Positions 53,979 through 63,266 of a stretch of DNA of 64,000 nt are shown one piece after another (position 1 is the stretch's first letter; every line of letters starts with the position of its first letter). A program made the position numbers and the translations under genes. Under the pieces are notes generated by a model. That model made no database searches, was not told where the DNA came from, and saw only the letters and a list, made by a program, of their open reading frames with translations. This DNA comes from Neobacillus niacini (GTDB lineage: Bacteria; Bacillota; Bacilli; Bacillales; Cytobacillaceae), in NCBI RefSeq assembly GCF_000759675.1, contig NZ_BAWM01000003.1, positions 1 through 64,000 of the forward strand, written 5' to 3'.

Positions 53979-55539
53979 TGAAGTTCTAGAACGAAAAGCA
54001 TTGACAAAAATGATTAACAGCTCGTTTGGGAACGTAACGGTAATCGGAGAAGCCCCGAATGGAAGAAAAGCGATAGAAATGGCCAGAGAACATAAGCCTG
54101 ATATCATTTTTATGGATATAAAAATGCCTGGAATTGATGGTGTTCAAGCGGTTAAGGAAATTAAAAAAAGCGACCCTGGTATTCGAATTATCATGGTGTC
54201 TGCTTTTAATACGTTCGAATATGCCAAAGAGGTTATGCAGCAGGGAGTTAAAGAGTACATCTTAAAACCTAGCAGGAAACAAGACATTTTTGACAGCTTA
54301 CTACGGGTTTCTTCTGAAATTATAGAGGAACGCAAACAGATAGAAGAACAGAAGAGCTTAAAAGAAAACCTGGAACGTGCTGTTTCAATTGCCCAAAAAG
54401 AATGGGTATCATCACTCATTTTGAACCAAGTTCAGGATATTACGTTTGATGAATGGAGTCAGCTGTTAGGGGTCGAAATTACCTCTGGTTATATTATGAT
54501 TCTTTCCCTCTTGCCGCTGGAAAAGGACGATTTCCAACTGAATGATAAGCAAAACTGGTATAGGTGGCTAAAGAATTTTTTTAAATCCGACTTTAAAAAT
54601 CAGGAAGTATTGATGGGACCTATGACGGAAACCCAGGTACCTGTTTTGTTCTTATGCAAACAGACACCAGAAACAGTACATTTTAAGACGCTTGCACAGG
54701 GAGTGATTGACCATCTGCTTGCCCAATTCCAAAAGAGTCATATAAATGCAGAATTAAGAATAGGGGTGGGTCTTCCATATAGTCATGGACATGAGTTTAA
54801 TAAGTCCTATCATGAAGCAGTATCCGCACTAAATCTGCTCTTGAAAACGCCTAATCGAAAATATTTATTTGCCAGTAAACAAGGTGCAGCAGAATTACCA
54901 ACAGCATCAGATGTTCGAGAAGTTGAGAAAAAACTACTAGATGCTGTACGTCAAGGAGATCTAAATCAGGTCATGTTTATTTTTGATTCGTTTTCAGCAA
55001 AGCTTGCAGTCAACGATGGTTTAAAAGCTCCTATGGTAAAAAAGTCATTTGATGAATTGTTCATCCTTATTTCGAGAATGCTTCATGACTTAGGAATTCA
55101 TTATGAAAAATCCTTAGAAATCAAAGAATCAAAGGATACTAGTGATATGTTTGATATGTGCAAATCCCATTTACTGTCCGTCGTTCAGCATATTCAAGTT
55201 TGGAGAAACAGTCATGCCAAGGGAATGCTACATAAGGCAAAGGAATATATTGAAAACCATTATGCGGATTCCATTACGTTGGAACAGGTTGCAGACTATG
55301 TGGAACTAAGTCCCTTTTATTTAAGTAAATTATTTAAAGAACGATTTGGGATGACCTTTATTGATTATGTAACTGAAATAAGGATCAAGCAGGCAAAAAT
55401 AGAAATGATTGATGCTTCAAAGAGCTTAAAGGAAATATGCTATTCTGTCGGCTATAAAGATCCGAATTATTTTAGCCGTGTGTTTAAAAAACAGACAGGC
55501 TTATCACCGACCGAATTTCGCAGGGAAACAGTAAGTTAA
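53953..55539 (+). CDS. YesN-type response regulator with AraC DNA-binding domain
   Basis: 528-residue regulator. Receiver domain 1-120 with acidic pocket LIVDDE, phosphorylated Asp in [11 protein letters not shown] and Lys in EYILKPS; a middle helical region; and a C-terminal AraC domain with two helix-turn-helices ([20 protein letters not shown] and [20 protein letters not shown]). The target is most likely mglBAC, which follows. TTG 53953 is proposed since GGGGG ends 8 nt upstream; GTG 53947 and TTG 53956 are alternatives. The gene overlaps the kinase gene. Confidence 0.86.
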   Translation: MLKILIVDDEVLERKALTKMINSSFGNVTVIGEAPNGRKAIEMAREHKPDIIFMDIKMPGIDGVQAVKEIKKSDPGIRIIMVSAFNTFEYAKEVMQQGVKEYILKPSRKQDIFDSLLRVSSEIIEERKQIEEQKSLKENLERAVSIAQKEWVSSLILNQVQDITFDEWSQLLGVEITSGYIMILSLLPLEKDDFQLNDKQNWYRWLKNFFKSDFKNQEVLMGPMTETQVPVLFLCKQTPETVHFKTLAQGVIDHLLAQFQKSHINAELRIGVGLPYSHGHEFNKSYHEAVSALNLLLKTPNRKYLFASKQGAAELPTASDVREVEKKLLDAVRQGDLNQVMFIFDSFSAKLAVNDGLKAPMVKKSFDELFILISRMLHDLGIHYEKSLEIKESKDTSDMFDMCKSHLLSVVQHIQVWRNSHAKGMLHKAKEYIENHYADSITLEQVADYVELSPFYLSKLFKERFGMTFIDYVTEIRIKQAKIEMIDASKSLKEICYSVGYKDPNYFSRVFKKQTGLSPTEFRRETVS

Positions 55540-55555
55540 TAGAAATAAATTTTTT

Positions 55556-55587
55556 AAGACTGATTCGTAAATGGATCGGTCTTTTTT
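55556..55587 (+). terminator. Terminator after the response regulator gene
   Basis: AAGACTGAT pairs with GATCGGTCTT (one mismatch), followed by six T. mglBAC therefore has its own promoter within 55588-55747. Confidence 0.75.
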
Positions 55588-55747
55588 CTGTGTACAAAAA
55601 TGTCTAGAAAATCGCAAATATGTGCTATAGGTTAGAACTATTGAACGAAAACTCCCGATGCTAACATAGTTGTAAGGGCTTTCGAATAGGTGAAGGTAAG
55701 CGGAGTTTACCAGAGTCTTTACTAACTAGCAAAAGGAGAAGGATGAC

Positions 55748-56812
55748 ATGTTTAAAAAGAAAAAAGGGTTAGTTCTATCATTAACAGTTGCGTCTAGCAT
55801 TCTATTAGCAACTGGCTGTGGAGGTACAACGAGCAGTTCTGGAGATTCTGGAAAAGACAAGGACGGCGACCTTCCAGCAGTAGGTGCTACCATTTATAAA
55901 TTTGATGACAACTTCATGTCTTATGTTCGTCGTGCTATGGAGACGGCTGCAGAAGGAAAAGTGAACCTAATGCTGAATGACTCTCAAAATGACCAAGCAA
56001 AACAGGTTGAACAAGTCGACACCCTTATTGCAAAAGGAGCAAAATCGCTTGCAATCAACCTTGTAGACCCTAAAGCAGCACAAACGATTATTGATAAAGC
56101 TAAAGTGAAGGATATTACGGTTATCTTCTTTAACAAAGAGCCAGACGCAAGTGTATTAAAAGGCTATGAAAAAGCTTACTATGTTGGAACCACTTCATCC
56201 GAATCAGGTGTAATCCAAGGTGAATTAATTGCCAAGGCTTGGGAAGCAAATAAAGATAAGTATGATAAAAACGGTGATGGCAAGCTTCAATATGTTCTAT
56301 TAAAAGGTGAACCAGGTCACCCAGATGCTGAAGCTCGTACGAAGTTTGCTGTTGATACAGTAAAGGAAAAAGGAATTGAAGTAGAAGAATTAGCTTTAGA
56401 TACTGGTATGTGGGACGCGACAAAAGCAACCGAAAAAATGGATGCTTGGATTGCAAAATACAATGAAGATATCGAATTTGTTATTGCAAATAACGATGGT
56501 ATGGCGTTAGGTGCGATTGCTTCTCTTGAAAAAGCAGGATATTTCTCTGGTGACAAATTTATGCCGGTTGTAGGGGTAGACGCGATTCCAGAAGCTCTTG
56601 AAATGATTGAAAAAGGAAAAATGGTTGGTACAGTCTTGAACGACGCAAAAAACCAAGGTGCAGCAACCGTTCAACTAACTGCAAATGCTGCGAACGGTAA
56701 GGATGTATTAGACGGAACTGAATGGAAGCTAGACGATAAAAAAGCAGTTCGTGTTCCTTATGTTGAAATCACAAAAGACAATATCCAAGTTGGTAAAGAC
56801 GCTTATAAATAG
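55748..56812 (+). CDS. mglB: Galactose/methyl-galactoside-binding lipoprotein
   Basis: 354-residue binding lipoprotein. Lipobox LLATGC gives the lipid-anchored cysteine. Segments QVEQVDTLIAKGAKSLAINL, FFNKEPD, LLKGEPGHPDAEARTKFAVD and ANNDGMALGAI correspond closely to E. coli MglB. The calcium-binding loop DKNGDGKLQ is preserved. It captures galactose or glucose for MglAC. ATG 55748 follows AAAAGGAGAAGG. An R1 repeat begins on the base after its stop codon. Confidence 0.9.
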   Translation: MFKKKKGLVLSLTVASSILLATGCGGTTSSSGDSGKDKDGDLPAVGATIYKFDDNFMSYVRRAMETAAEGKVNLMLNDSQNDQAKQVEQVDTLIAKGAKSLAINLVDPKAAQTIIDKAKVKDITVIFFNKEPDASVLKGYEKAYYVGTTSSESGVIQGELIAKAWEANKDKYDKNGDGKLQYVLLKGEPGHPDAEARTKFAVDTVKEKGIEVEELALDTGMWDATKATEKMDAWIAKYNEDIEFVIANNDGMALGAIASLEKAGYFSGDKFMPVVGVDAIPEALEMIEKGKMVGTVLNDAKNQGAATVQLTANAANGKDVLDGTEWKLDDKKAVRVPYVEITKDNIQVGKDAYK

Positions 56813-56934
56813 AAAAGCGGAAGCGCCTTGCACAGGGGCGACAGGCATAAGACGAGCCGGCAGAAAGGTTGTTCTTTAACCTTTTTGACGGATTGGCTTA
56901 TGACCCCGAGCCCCTAGGCGCTGTAGCTAGACAA
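56813..56934. repeat. R1 repeat copy C (short form)
   Basis: Begins AAAAGCGGAAGCGCC directly after the mglB stop and ends GGCGCTGTAGCTAGACAA. The ends pair (GCGCC/GGCGC, AGGGGC/GCCCCT, CATAAG/CTTATG) around the inner hairpin AAAGGTT/AACCTTT. It lacks the second internal module of copies A and B. Confidence 0.92.
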
Positions 56935-56939
56935 GTAAG

Positions 56940-57111
56940 AAAAGCGGAAGCGCCTTGGACAGGGAAAAATGCAGTTCAATTTTTCCTAGGGGCGACAGGC
57001 ATAAGACGAGCCGGCGAGAAGGTTGCACTTTAACCTTCTTGGCGGATTGCCGAAACTAGACAAGCTTATGACCCCGAGCCCCTAGGCCCTGGAGCCAGAC
57101 AGTAAGCAAGG
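56940..57111. repeat. R1 repeat copy D
   Basis: Starts AAAAGCGGAAGCGCC five bases after copy C in the same orientation; it includes the GGGAAAAATGCAGTTCAAT insert also seen in copy A, the inner hairpin GAAGGTT/AACCTTC and the end GACCCCGAGCCCCTAGG. It lies between mglB and mglA. Confidence 0.9.
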
Positions 57112-57151
57112 TGGAAGCGCCAAGTCCAGGGATGACCCCTATGGCGCTCTT

Positions 57152-57190
57152 CGAACGAAGGAAAAGGATGATATTCTTTTCCTTCGTTCG
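57152..57190 (+). other. Perfect 15-bp hairpin between mglB and mglA
   Basis: CGAACGAAGGAAAAG (57152-57166) pairs perfectly with CTTTTCCTTCGTTCG (57176-57190) around a 9-nt loop. No T-tract follows. It may protect the mglB message from 3' decay, as hairpins after binding-protein genes do, and so raise binding protein over mglAC. Confidence 0.7.
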
Positions 57191-57288
57191 GGGCAATGTT
57201 TCAAGGTTTCATTTGAAGCAGGACTGATAAAATCAAAATCTTACTATATAAAAACGCACGTTAAATGGTTAGGCAAGGAGGTTTAAGC

Positions 57289-58791
57289 ATGTCAGAGGCT
57301 AGTTCGACCAATTTACTTGAAATGATTAATTTAACAAAAAGATTTCCTGGCGTAATCGCTCTTAATAACGTTTCCCTAAAAGTGAAGGCAGGGACAGTAC
57401 ATGCCTTAATGGGTGAGAATGGTGCAGGAAAATCAACCTTAATGAAGTGCTTATTCGGGATATATTCCATGGATGAAGGAAAAATCCTGTTGGACGGGAA
57501 AGAGGTTTCATTTGCGAATTCAAAGCAAGCACTTGAAAATGGAGTTTCGATGGTCCATCAGGAACTTAACCAAGTCCGTCAGCAAAATGTTATGGATAAT
57601 ATCTGGCTTGGAAGATATCCGAAAAAAGGCATCTTTATTGATGAAAAGAAAATGTATGAAGATACTGCCGCCATTTTTAAAAGCCTAGATATTAATATTG
57701 ATCCACGCAGCAAGGTAGGTACCTTATCTGTTTCTGAGATGCAGATGGTGGAAATTGCAAAAGCTGTATCGTATCATTCCAAATTGATTGTAATGGACGA
57801 GCCAACTTCCTCCCTTACAGAAAAAGAAGTAAATCATTTATTTACGATCATTAAAAAATTGCAAAGTGAAAACGTAGCGATTATCTATATTTCACACAAG
57901 ATGGAAGAAATTTTAAAAATCTCTGACGAAGTGACAATCATGCGTGATGGTCAGTATATTGCAACGAAAAGTGCGAAGGAATTAACGACAGATGAAATCA
58001 TTAAGCTAATGGTTGGCCGTGACTTATCACAGCGTTTCCCAGCAAAAATCAATCAACCCGGAGAAGTAACCCTTAAAGTTAAGGATTTAACTGCCGAAAC
58101 AGAAGGCTCATTTTCTAATATCAACTTTGATTTAAGAAAAGGGGAAATATTAGGTGTTGCCGGTTTGGTCGGTTCCAAACGTACAGAGGTTATGGAAGCA
58201 CTGTTTGGTATAAGAGGACTGAAATCAGGAAGTATTGAATTAAATGGAAAAGTCGTTCAAAATCATTCGCCGCAGCATGCCATAAAAAATGGCTTTGCGC
58301 TAGTGACGGAAGAGAGAAGGACAACAGGAATTTACCCTGAACTGAGTATCAGCTTCAACTCCATTATTGCCAACCTGCCTCAGTATCGAAAAGGGTTGTT
58401 TCTATCAGAAAGTAAAGTCCATGATGATACGAAATGGGTTATCGATTCTATGAAAGTAAAGACGCCATCGCAAAAAACTTCAATCGGCAGCTTATCAGGT
58501 GGTAACCAGCAGAAAGTAATTATTGGACGCTGGCTGCTCACAAAACCGGAAGTTTTATTGTTGGACGAACCAACCAGGGGAATAGACGTTGGAGCAAAGT
58601 TTGAAATTTATCAGTTAATTAATGAATTAGCTGCCGAAGGCAAAGGGATTATCATGATTTCTTCTGAAATGCCTGAACTTCTTGGGGTAACAGATAGAAT
58701 TTTAGTAATGAGTAATGGAAGAGCAGCTGGAATCGTAGATACGAAGACAACATCTCAAGAAGAGATCATGCGATTGGCAGCGTTGTATTAG
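57289..58791 (+). CDS. mglA: Galactose ABC importer ATPase
   Basis: 500-residue duplicated sugar ABC ATPase. The first half has Walker [10 protein letters not shown], signature LSVSEMQM and Walker [12 protein letters not shown]; the second half has the degenerate loop GLVGSKRTE, signature SLSGGNQQK and [14 protein letters not shown]. It energises MglC. ATG 57289 follows CAAGGAGG; the earlier frame from 57265 is not used. mglC follows after 13 nt. Confidence 0.92.
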   Translation: MSEASSTNLLEMINLTKRFPGVIALNNVSLKVKAGTVHALMGENGAGKSTLMKCLFGIYSMDEGKILLDGKEVSFANSKQALENGVSMVHQELNQVRQQNVMDNIWLGRYPKKGIFIDEKKMYEDTAAIFKSLDINIDPRSKVGTLSVSEMQMVEIAKAVSYHSKLIVMDEPTSSLTEKEVNHLFTIIKKLQSENVAIIYISHKMEEILKISDEVTIMRDGQYIATKSAKELTTDEIIKLMVGRDLSQRFPAKINQPGEVTLKVKDLTAETEGSFSNINFDLRKGEILGVAGLVGSKRTEVMEALFGIRGLKSGSIELNGKVVQNHSPQHAIKNGFALVTEERRTTGIYPELSISFNSIIANLPQYRKGLFLSESKVHDDTKWVIDSMKVKTPSQKTSIGSLSGGNQQKVIIGRWLLTKPEVLLLDEPTRGIDVGAKFEIYQLINELAAEGKGIIMISSEMPELLGVTDRILVMSNGRAAGIVDTKTTSQEEIMRLAALY

Positions 58792-58804
58792 GAGGAGATG
58801 TAAA

Positions 58805-59827
58805 ATGAATACTCAGGCCACTAAAAGATCTAATATTACAAAATGGCTGTTCGATAATGTAATTTATGTTTTTTTAATTCTACTCGTCATTGGAATTGTG
58901 ATTGCGTCTCCTGACTTTTTATCGATGACCAACTTAATTAATATCCTAAGTCAGTCATCATCAAGGATCATTATTGCGCTTGGTATTGCCGGTATCTTGA
59001 TTTTAGGTGGGACGGACTTGTCAGCAGGACGAATGGTCGGACTTGCAGCGGTAGTTTCAGCTTCCTTACTGCAGGCTGGTGATTATGCGTATAAAATGTA
59101 TCCGAATTTACCGGAATTACCTTTATTTGTTCCTATTATTATTGCAATGTTGGTAACGGGATTATTTGGGACATTAAACGGTTTTATTGTATCTAAGTTT
59201 CATGTACCTCCTTTTATCGCTACCTTAGGTATGATGATTGGTGTGTACGGAATTACGTCCATTTACTTTGACCGTCCTCCATATGGAGCTCAGCCGATTG
59301 GCGGATTAAGCGAGAGCTTTACAACATTTGCTCAAAAAGGAATTAAATTAGGTCAATATGAATTCCCATACCTGATTTTATATGCGATTGCATTTTCCAT
59401 CATTATTTGGGTCGTTTGGAATAAAACACAGCTTGGGAAGAATATGTACGCAATTGGTGGAAATGCTGAAGCAGCAAAGGTTTCCGGCGTTAACGTTGCA
59501 AAAAATATTATTATCATTTACATGATTGCCGGACTATTATACGGATTCTCAGGTACATTAGAAGCGGGTCGTGTTGGTAGTGCAACCAACAATACTGGTA
59601 ATATGTACGAGTTAGACGCTATCGCAGCCTGCGTAGTAGGTGGAGTTTCACTTTCAGGCGGTATTGGAACTGTACCGGGAGTTATAACAGGGGTTCTAAT
59701 CTTCCAGGTTATCAACTATGGATTAGCTTTCCTTGGAGTAAGTCCATACATTCAATTCATTGTAAAAGGCGCGATCATTATCGTAGCAGTAGCCTTTGAC
59801 ATGAGAAAACATGCTAAGAAAAAATAA
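58805..59827 (+). CDS. mglC: Galactose ABC importer permease
   Basis: 340-residue sugar permease of the RbsC/MglC family, with about ten membrane segments. Conserved: ALGIAGILILGGTDLSAGRM, FIATLGMMIGVYGITSIYFD, VSGVNVAKNIIIIYMIAGLL and ACVVGGVSLSGGIGTVPGVI. It forms the channel of the importer. ATG 58805 follows AGGAGG. Last gene of mglBAC. Confidence 0.91.
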   Translation: MNTQATKRSNITKWLFDNVIYVFLILLVIGIVIASPDFLSMTNLINILSQSSSRIIIALGIAGILILGGTDLSAGRMVGLAAVVSASLLQAGDYAYKMYPNLPELPLFVPIIIAMLVTGLFGTLNGFIVSKFHVPPFIATLGMMIGVYGITSIYFDRPPYGAQPIGGLSESFTTFAQKGIKLGQYEFPYLILYAIAFSIIIWVVWNKTQLGKNMYAIGGNAEAAKVSGVNVAKNIIIIYMIAGLLYGFSGTLEAGRVGSATNNTGNMYELDAIAACVVGGVSLSGGIGTVPGVITGVLIFQVINYGLAFLGVSPYIQFIVKGAIIIVAVAFDMRKHAKKK

Positions 59828-59833
59828 TTATAG

Positions 59834-59869
59834 AGGGCATCCCATAGAGGGGTGCCTATTTGTTTTTCT
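59834..59869 (+). terminator. Terminator after mglC
   Basis: AGGGCATCCC pairs with GGGGTGCCT across ATAGA (G-T pairs allowed), followed by ATTTGTTTTTC. Confidence 0.7.
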
Positions 59870-59962
59870 TATAGCCTAAAGCAAATGCAGCGCATTCGTT
59901 ACGCCCAGTTACTGGTCACGCCGACTTAGCGTTGCAGAGCCTTGCAAAAACATCATAGTATA

Positions 59963-59976
59963 TGAAACGCGTTTCA
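59963..59976 (+). promoter_or_regulatory. Palindrome TGAAACGCGTTTCA, candidate operator
   Basis: Perfect 14-bp palindrome in the 242-bp gap between mglC and the TANGO2-like gene. Its centre is GC, so it is not a cre site. The binding protein is unknown. The rest of the gap (59878-59957) is GC-richer than its surroundings and holds nothing that I recognise. Confidence 0.4.
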
Positions 59977-60069
59977 GGTCAAGGGGGTTTTTAGCTTCAT
60001 TCCATTTATGGAATGATATAGAATGGAATAAACAGTTGATGATTTATCATTATAAAGGTTGTGAATAGC

Positions 60070-60825
60070 ATGTGTTTAATATTGTTTGCCTATAACGTAC
60101 ATCCAGAATATAAGCTTATGGTGGCTGCAAATCGGGATGAGTTTTATCGGAGGCCAACAGCACCTGCTCATTTTTGGGAGGATGATCCTGAAATCCTTGC
60201 AGGACGGGATTTAGAGAAAATGGGTACTTGGATGGGTGTTACTAAAACAGGACGGTTTGCTGCTCTGACCAATTATCGAGACCCTAAGGAAATAACCGAC
60301 GGAAAACGTTCACGAGGGGAACTAGTGGCAGATGCCCTGCAGTACAAAGGAGAAATAAAGGATTATATGGAGAGTTTAGTAAGAAACAATGACTTGTATC
60401 CTGGATACAACTTATTGGCTGGCGATGGAAATGCGCTTTATTATTATTCAAATGTTGGTCAGGAGCTGATGAAGGTAACCCCAGGCATTTACGGTGTCAG
60501 CAATCATTTATTAAATACTGAATGGCCAAAAGTGCAAATGGGCAAAAATGGGTTAACAGAGATCATAAACAATAAACAGACGGATTTAGTAGAAGACCTA
60601 TTAACTTTACTTCAAAAGACTGACCAAGCTCCGGATGAAAACCTTCCTAGAACTGGCGTTTCATTAGAATTGGAGAGAATGCTTTCGCCGATGTTTATCA
60701 AGAGTGAAGGATATGGAACGAGGAGTTCAACCGTTTTGTTGTTGTCTGAAAAAGAAATTCACTATGTGGAACGAGTTTCTGCTAAAGACGAGGTAAATAC
60801 TCAAAAATATGTAATTGAATTCTAA
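60070..60825 (+). CDS. TANGO2/NRDE-family protein
   Basis: 251-residue protein of the NRDE (TANGO2, DUF833) family. It starts MCLILFAYN, the cysteine after Met being conserved and reminiscent of Ntn-hydrolases; the name-giving NRDE occurs in MVAANRDEFYRRPT, followed by LAGRDLEKMGTWMGVTKTGR and ALTNYRD. In eukaryotes TANGO2 is linked to heme and lipid handling; the bacterial role is not defined. ATG 60070 is preferred over GTG 60061 since it gives the conserved N-terminus. Confidence 0.83.
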   Translation: MCLILFAYNVHPEYKLMVAANRDEFYRRPTAPAHFWEDDPEILAGRDLEKMGTWMGVTKTGRFAALTNYRDPKEITDGKRSRGELVADALQYKGEIKDYMESLVRNNDLYPGYNLLAGDGNALYYYSNVGQELMKVTPGIYGVSNHLLNTEWPKVQMGKNGLTEIINNKQTDLVEDLLTLLQKTDQAPDENLPRTGVSLELERMLSPMFIKSEGYGTRSSTVLLLSEKEIHYVERVSAKDEVNTQKYVIEF

Positions 60826-60830
60826 GAAAA

Positions 60831-60887
60831 AACTAATCAAACGTTTGATTAGATCGGTTGGTAAACTAATCAAACGTTTGATTAATA
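60831..60887. repeat. R3 palindrome pair 3
   Basis: TAATCAAACGTTTGATTA in two 24-bp units (60831-60854 and 60864-60887), centres 33 bp apart, linker CGGTTGGTA. It begins 5 bp after the stop of the TANGO2-like gene, between convergent genes, which is not a promoter position. Confidence 0.9.
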
Positions 60888-60910
60888 GATTTCACGCAGG
60901 ATAACTAAGG

Positions 60911-61069
60911 CTAGGATTCATTGGTATCTTTATCGGACTCCGCTCTTTTAACCCCTTTGCTGACATAGGGTTTAGCATTTTTTGCTTTTTTAGCACCAGC
61001 CTGCCACCGATTCCAGCCCTTCTTTCCCGTTCCTCTGCCTACTCCACTTTTCGCTTTTGCCTTGGGCAT
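60911..61069 (-). CDS. Small basic protein, DUF3934-like, 52 residues
   Basis: ATG 61069 encodes MPKAKAKSGVGRGTGKKG, then WNRWQAGAKKAKNAKPYVSK and an acidic end ESDKDTNES. The Lys/Ala/Gly-rich start with KKGWNRWQ matches the DUF3934 family of short Bacillus proteins. It is strongly basic, so nucleic-acid or ribosome binding is possible, but no function is known. A weak GGAGTGG site lies upstream. It is too short for most gene callers' default limits. Confidence 0.7.
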   Translation of the reverse strand: MPKAKAKSGVGRGTGKKGWNRWQAGAKKAKNAKPYVSKGVKRAESDKDTNES

Positions 61070-61108
61070 ATAACCACTCCATCATGATTGAAGAAAGGCT
61101 GCTAGTGA

Positions 61109-61366
61109 TTATTCTGAGCAAGGTAATTGGTCCTCGTTCTCAAAAAAACCTAACGCATATTTAATGCCCTCTTCAATTTCATTTGTATCATAACCTTGTA
61201 AATCCTCATGAGTAATTTCCAGGGTTGTTCTTGATAATGAATAGCCACTGTCTAAATTAATATCGAGCAGGACCTCAAACCCATTGGCCGTGTTCTTAAT
61301 CTCAATAATATCATAATCAAGTATAGGTGCTCCCGTTTGGTACTCAAATGGTTCTAACTCTGACAT
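61109..61366 (-). CDS. Hypothetical acidic protein, 85 residues
   Basis: ATG 61366 (MSELEPFEYQTGAPILDYD) follows GGAGGTG. The protein is acidic, alternating strand-like segments (EVLLDINLDSGYSLSRTTLE) and a C-terminal helix (EIEEGIKYALGFFENED). No signal peptide or membrane segment. I do not recognise the family. The earlier in-frame start at 61438 has no ribosome site. The gap 61367-61621 holds nothing else that I can name. Confidence 0.6.
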   Translation of the reverse strand: MSELEPFEYQTGAPILDYDIIEIKNTANGFEVLLDINLDSGYSLSRTTLEITHEDLQGYDTNEIEEGIKYALGFFENEDQLPCSE

Positions 61367-61621
61367 TACCACACCTCCATATTTACTTCTAGTCCACATT
61401 CGAACATAGGTTATACAAAAATTGAAAAATATAAACATTTTTTTGCAGGAATCAGGTAGATAATCAATTTCGTTACAAACTATAAAACAAAGAAGTGAAA
61501 TAAATTTATACTTTGTCTAATGACAGACTAGTTTCATTAGGTATAATTAATATTAACTGAATATTTACATAATAATAAAACAAGACTCCCAGTTTAACAC
61601 CAATTAAAAGGAGTGATGAAC

Positions 61622-62854
61622 ATGCAGCGGCAAAAGCTTTTAATTAATGGAGAACGATTAAAAAATGAGCTTGAAAGGTTTGCTAACTTTGGCAGGACTG
61701 AGAATAATGGTGTAACACGGCTGGCATTATCAGAAGAGGATCGTTTAGCCAGAAATTTCTTCCAGTTATGCTGTGAGGAGTTAGGCTTAACCGTTAAGGT
61801 TGATGATATGGGCTGTATGTACGCGACACTAGAAGGTGCCGAGAATAAGCCTCCGATACTGATTGGTTCACACTTGGATTCGGTTAAAAAAGGCGGCAGG
61901 TTTGACGGTGTGCTAGGAGTGTTAGCTGGTTTAGAAGTAGTTCGAACACTTATAGAAAATAATATTAAACCTCAAATTCCGATAACACTTGTTAATTTTA
62001 CGAATGAAGAGGGGGCGAGATTCGAGCCTTCGATGATGGCATCAGGGGTACTCTCAGGTAAATTTGATAAGAATGCCATGTTGAAAAAGAAAGACTCTGC
62101 GGGAATCACTTTTGAGGAAGCACTTAAATCGATTGGGTATGAGGGAAAAGCAGAGAATCGTCTAAAAGAGGGTGCTGCTTTCTTAGAATTGCATATTGAA
62201 CAAGGTCCTATTCTTGAAAAAGAAGCCCTGTCAATTGGCGTCGTGGAATGTGTTGTCGGCATGGCATGCTATGATATTGAAATCACAGGTGAATCCGATC
62301 ACGCCGGAACGACACCGATGAGTATGAGGAAAGATGCTCTATTTGCCGCCAATAACCTGATTAATGAGATTCGCAGGGTATTAGGTCAATTAGATGAAGA
62401 GTTGGTATTTACAATCGGCAGGGTAAATGTATATCCGAGTATTCATACCGTCATTCCGAATAAAGTTGTATTTTCCTTAGAAGCCAGACATAAAAATCCT
62501 GAGATTGTAAGGACCTTTAAAAGATTTGTTGAAAGTCTTCCAAACACAGGCTTAAACGAGGGCTGTGAGATAAAAACAACGAAATTATGGGAGCGGGATA
62601 CTGTTTGGTTTGAACCAGAAATCATTAATCAACTAGAAAAGTCGGCACAATCGCTGGGATATACGAATAAAAGAATGGTCAGCGGTGCAGGTCACGATGC
62701 TCAATTTATAGCAAGCCTTGTACCTTCCGCGATGCTATTTGTTCCGAGCTTTAATGGAAAAAGCCATTGTGAAGAAGAACTGACTACATGGGAAGAATGT
62801 GAAAAAGGAGTAAACGTCCTATTAGATACTGTTTTAGCATTGTTATCGAAATAA
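61622..62854 (+). CDS. M20 amidase/hydantoinase-carbamoylase
   Basis: 410-residue zinc-dependent amidase of the N-carbamoyl-L-amino acid hydrolase / allantoate amidohydrolase group. Zn-binding motifs: GSHLDSVKKGGRFDGVLG, NFTNEEGARFEPSMMASG and LELHIEQGP; SDHAGTTPMSMRKDAL and GAGHDAQFIA are conserved. It cleaves N-carbamoyl amino acids, allantoate or ureidoglycolate; without neighbours of the purine or hydantoin pathway the substrate is open. ATG 61622 is chosen because AAAGGAG ends 8 nt upstream. Confidence 0.83.
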   Translation: MQRQKLLINGERLKNELERFANFGRTENNGVTRLALSEEDRLARNFFQLCCEELGLTVKVDDMGCMYATLEGAENKPPILIGSHLDSVKKGGRFDGVLGVLAGLEVVRTLIENNIKPQIPITLVNFTNEEGARFEPSMMASGVLSGKFDKNAMLKKKDSAGITFEEALKSIGYEGKAENRLKEGAAFLELHIEQGPILEKEALSIGVVECVVGMACYDIEITGESDHAGTTPMSMRKDALFAANNLINEIRRVLGQLDEELVFTIGRVNVYPSIHTVIPNKVVFSLEARHKNPEIVRTFKRFVESLPNTGLNEGCEIKTTKLWERDTVWFEPEIINQLEKSAQSLGYTNKRMVSGAGHDAQFIASLVPSAMLFVPSFNGKSHCEEELTTWEECEKGVNVLLDTVLALLSK

Positions 62855-62858
62855 AAGT

Positions 62859-62895
62859 TGAGACACCAGGTGATGGGCCTGGTGTCTCATTTTTA
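62859..62895 (+). terminator. Terminator after the M20 amidase gene
   Basis: TGAGACACCAGG (62859-62870) pairs perfectly with CCTGGTGTCTCA (62878-62889), followed by TTTTTA. The following 62896-63266 is an AT-rich gap with the cre-like site at 63219 and otherwise nothing I can name. Confidence 0.92.
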
Positions 62896-63218
62896 TAAGA
62901 GTACATATTGATTCGATCCTTAAATGATTTCGAGGAATAATCCCTTTTCAAATCAACAGACAAATTTAACACAGCCTTTTTGATAAAAATGCGTTAAATG
63001 GAATATATCTGCGATAATCCATATATATCTGTATACCTAATTTCTCAACCGTAATTTAATGGAGTAATTTCCAGAAGAAATTGAAAAACTATTTAAAAAA
63101 TTCTTTGCAGTTTAGGGTGGAATTTTGTATATTAATATAGTTAATATTATAACAACTTACTTAATTAATTCTTTATTATTCAATAATAGGTATTTTTTAA
63201 ATGTTATTTGTTAAAATA

Positions 63219-63232
63219 AGGAAGCGTTTTCA
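63219..63232 (+). promoter_or_regulatory. Candidate cre site before the BrnQ gene
   Basis: AGGAAGCGTTTTCA agrees with the cre consensus at 12 of 14 positions, 35 bp upstream of the gene start. Confidence 0.4.
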
Positions 63233-63266
63233 GTTCTTCCTTACAATACAAGCGTTGGAGGTCTTC

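Noticed and set aside
59878..59957. GC-richer stretch after mglC as a possible ncRNA or gene remnant
   Set aside because: No open frame, no convincing stem and no repeat partner in the window.
63114..63120. AGGGTGG before brnQ, recalling the T-box sequence AGGGTGGNACCGCG
   Set aside because: The rest of the T-box motif, the specifier stem and a terminator are missing; only seven bases match.
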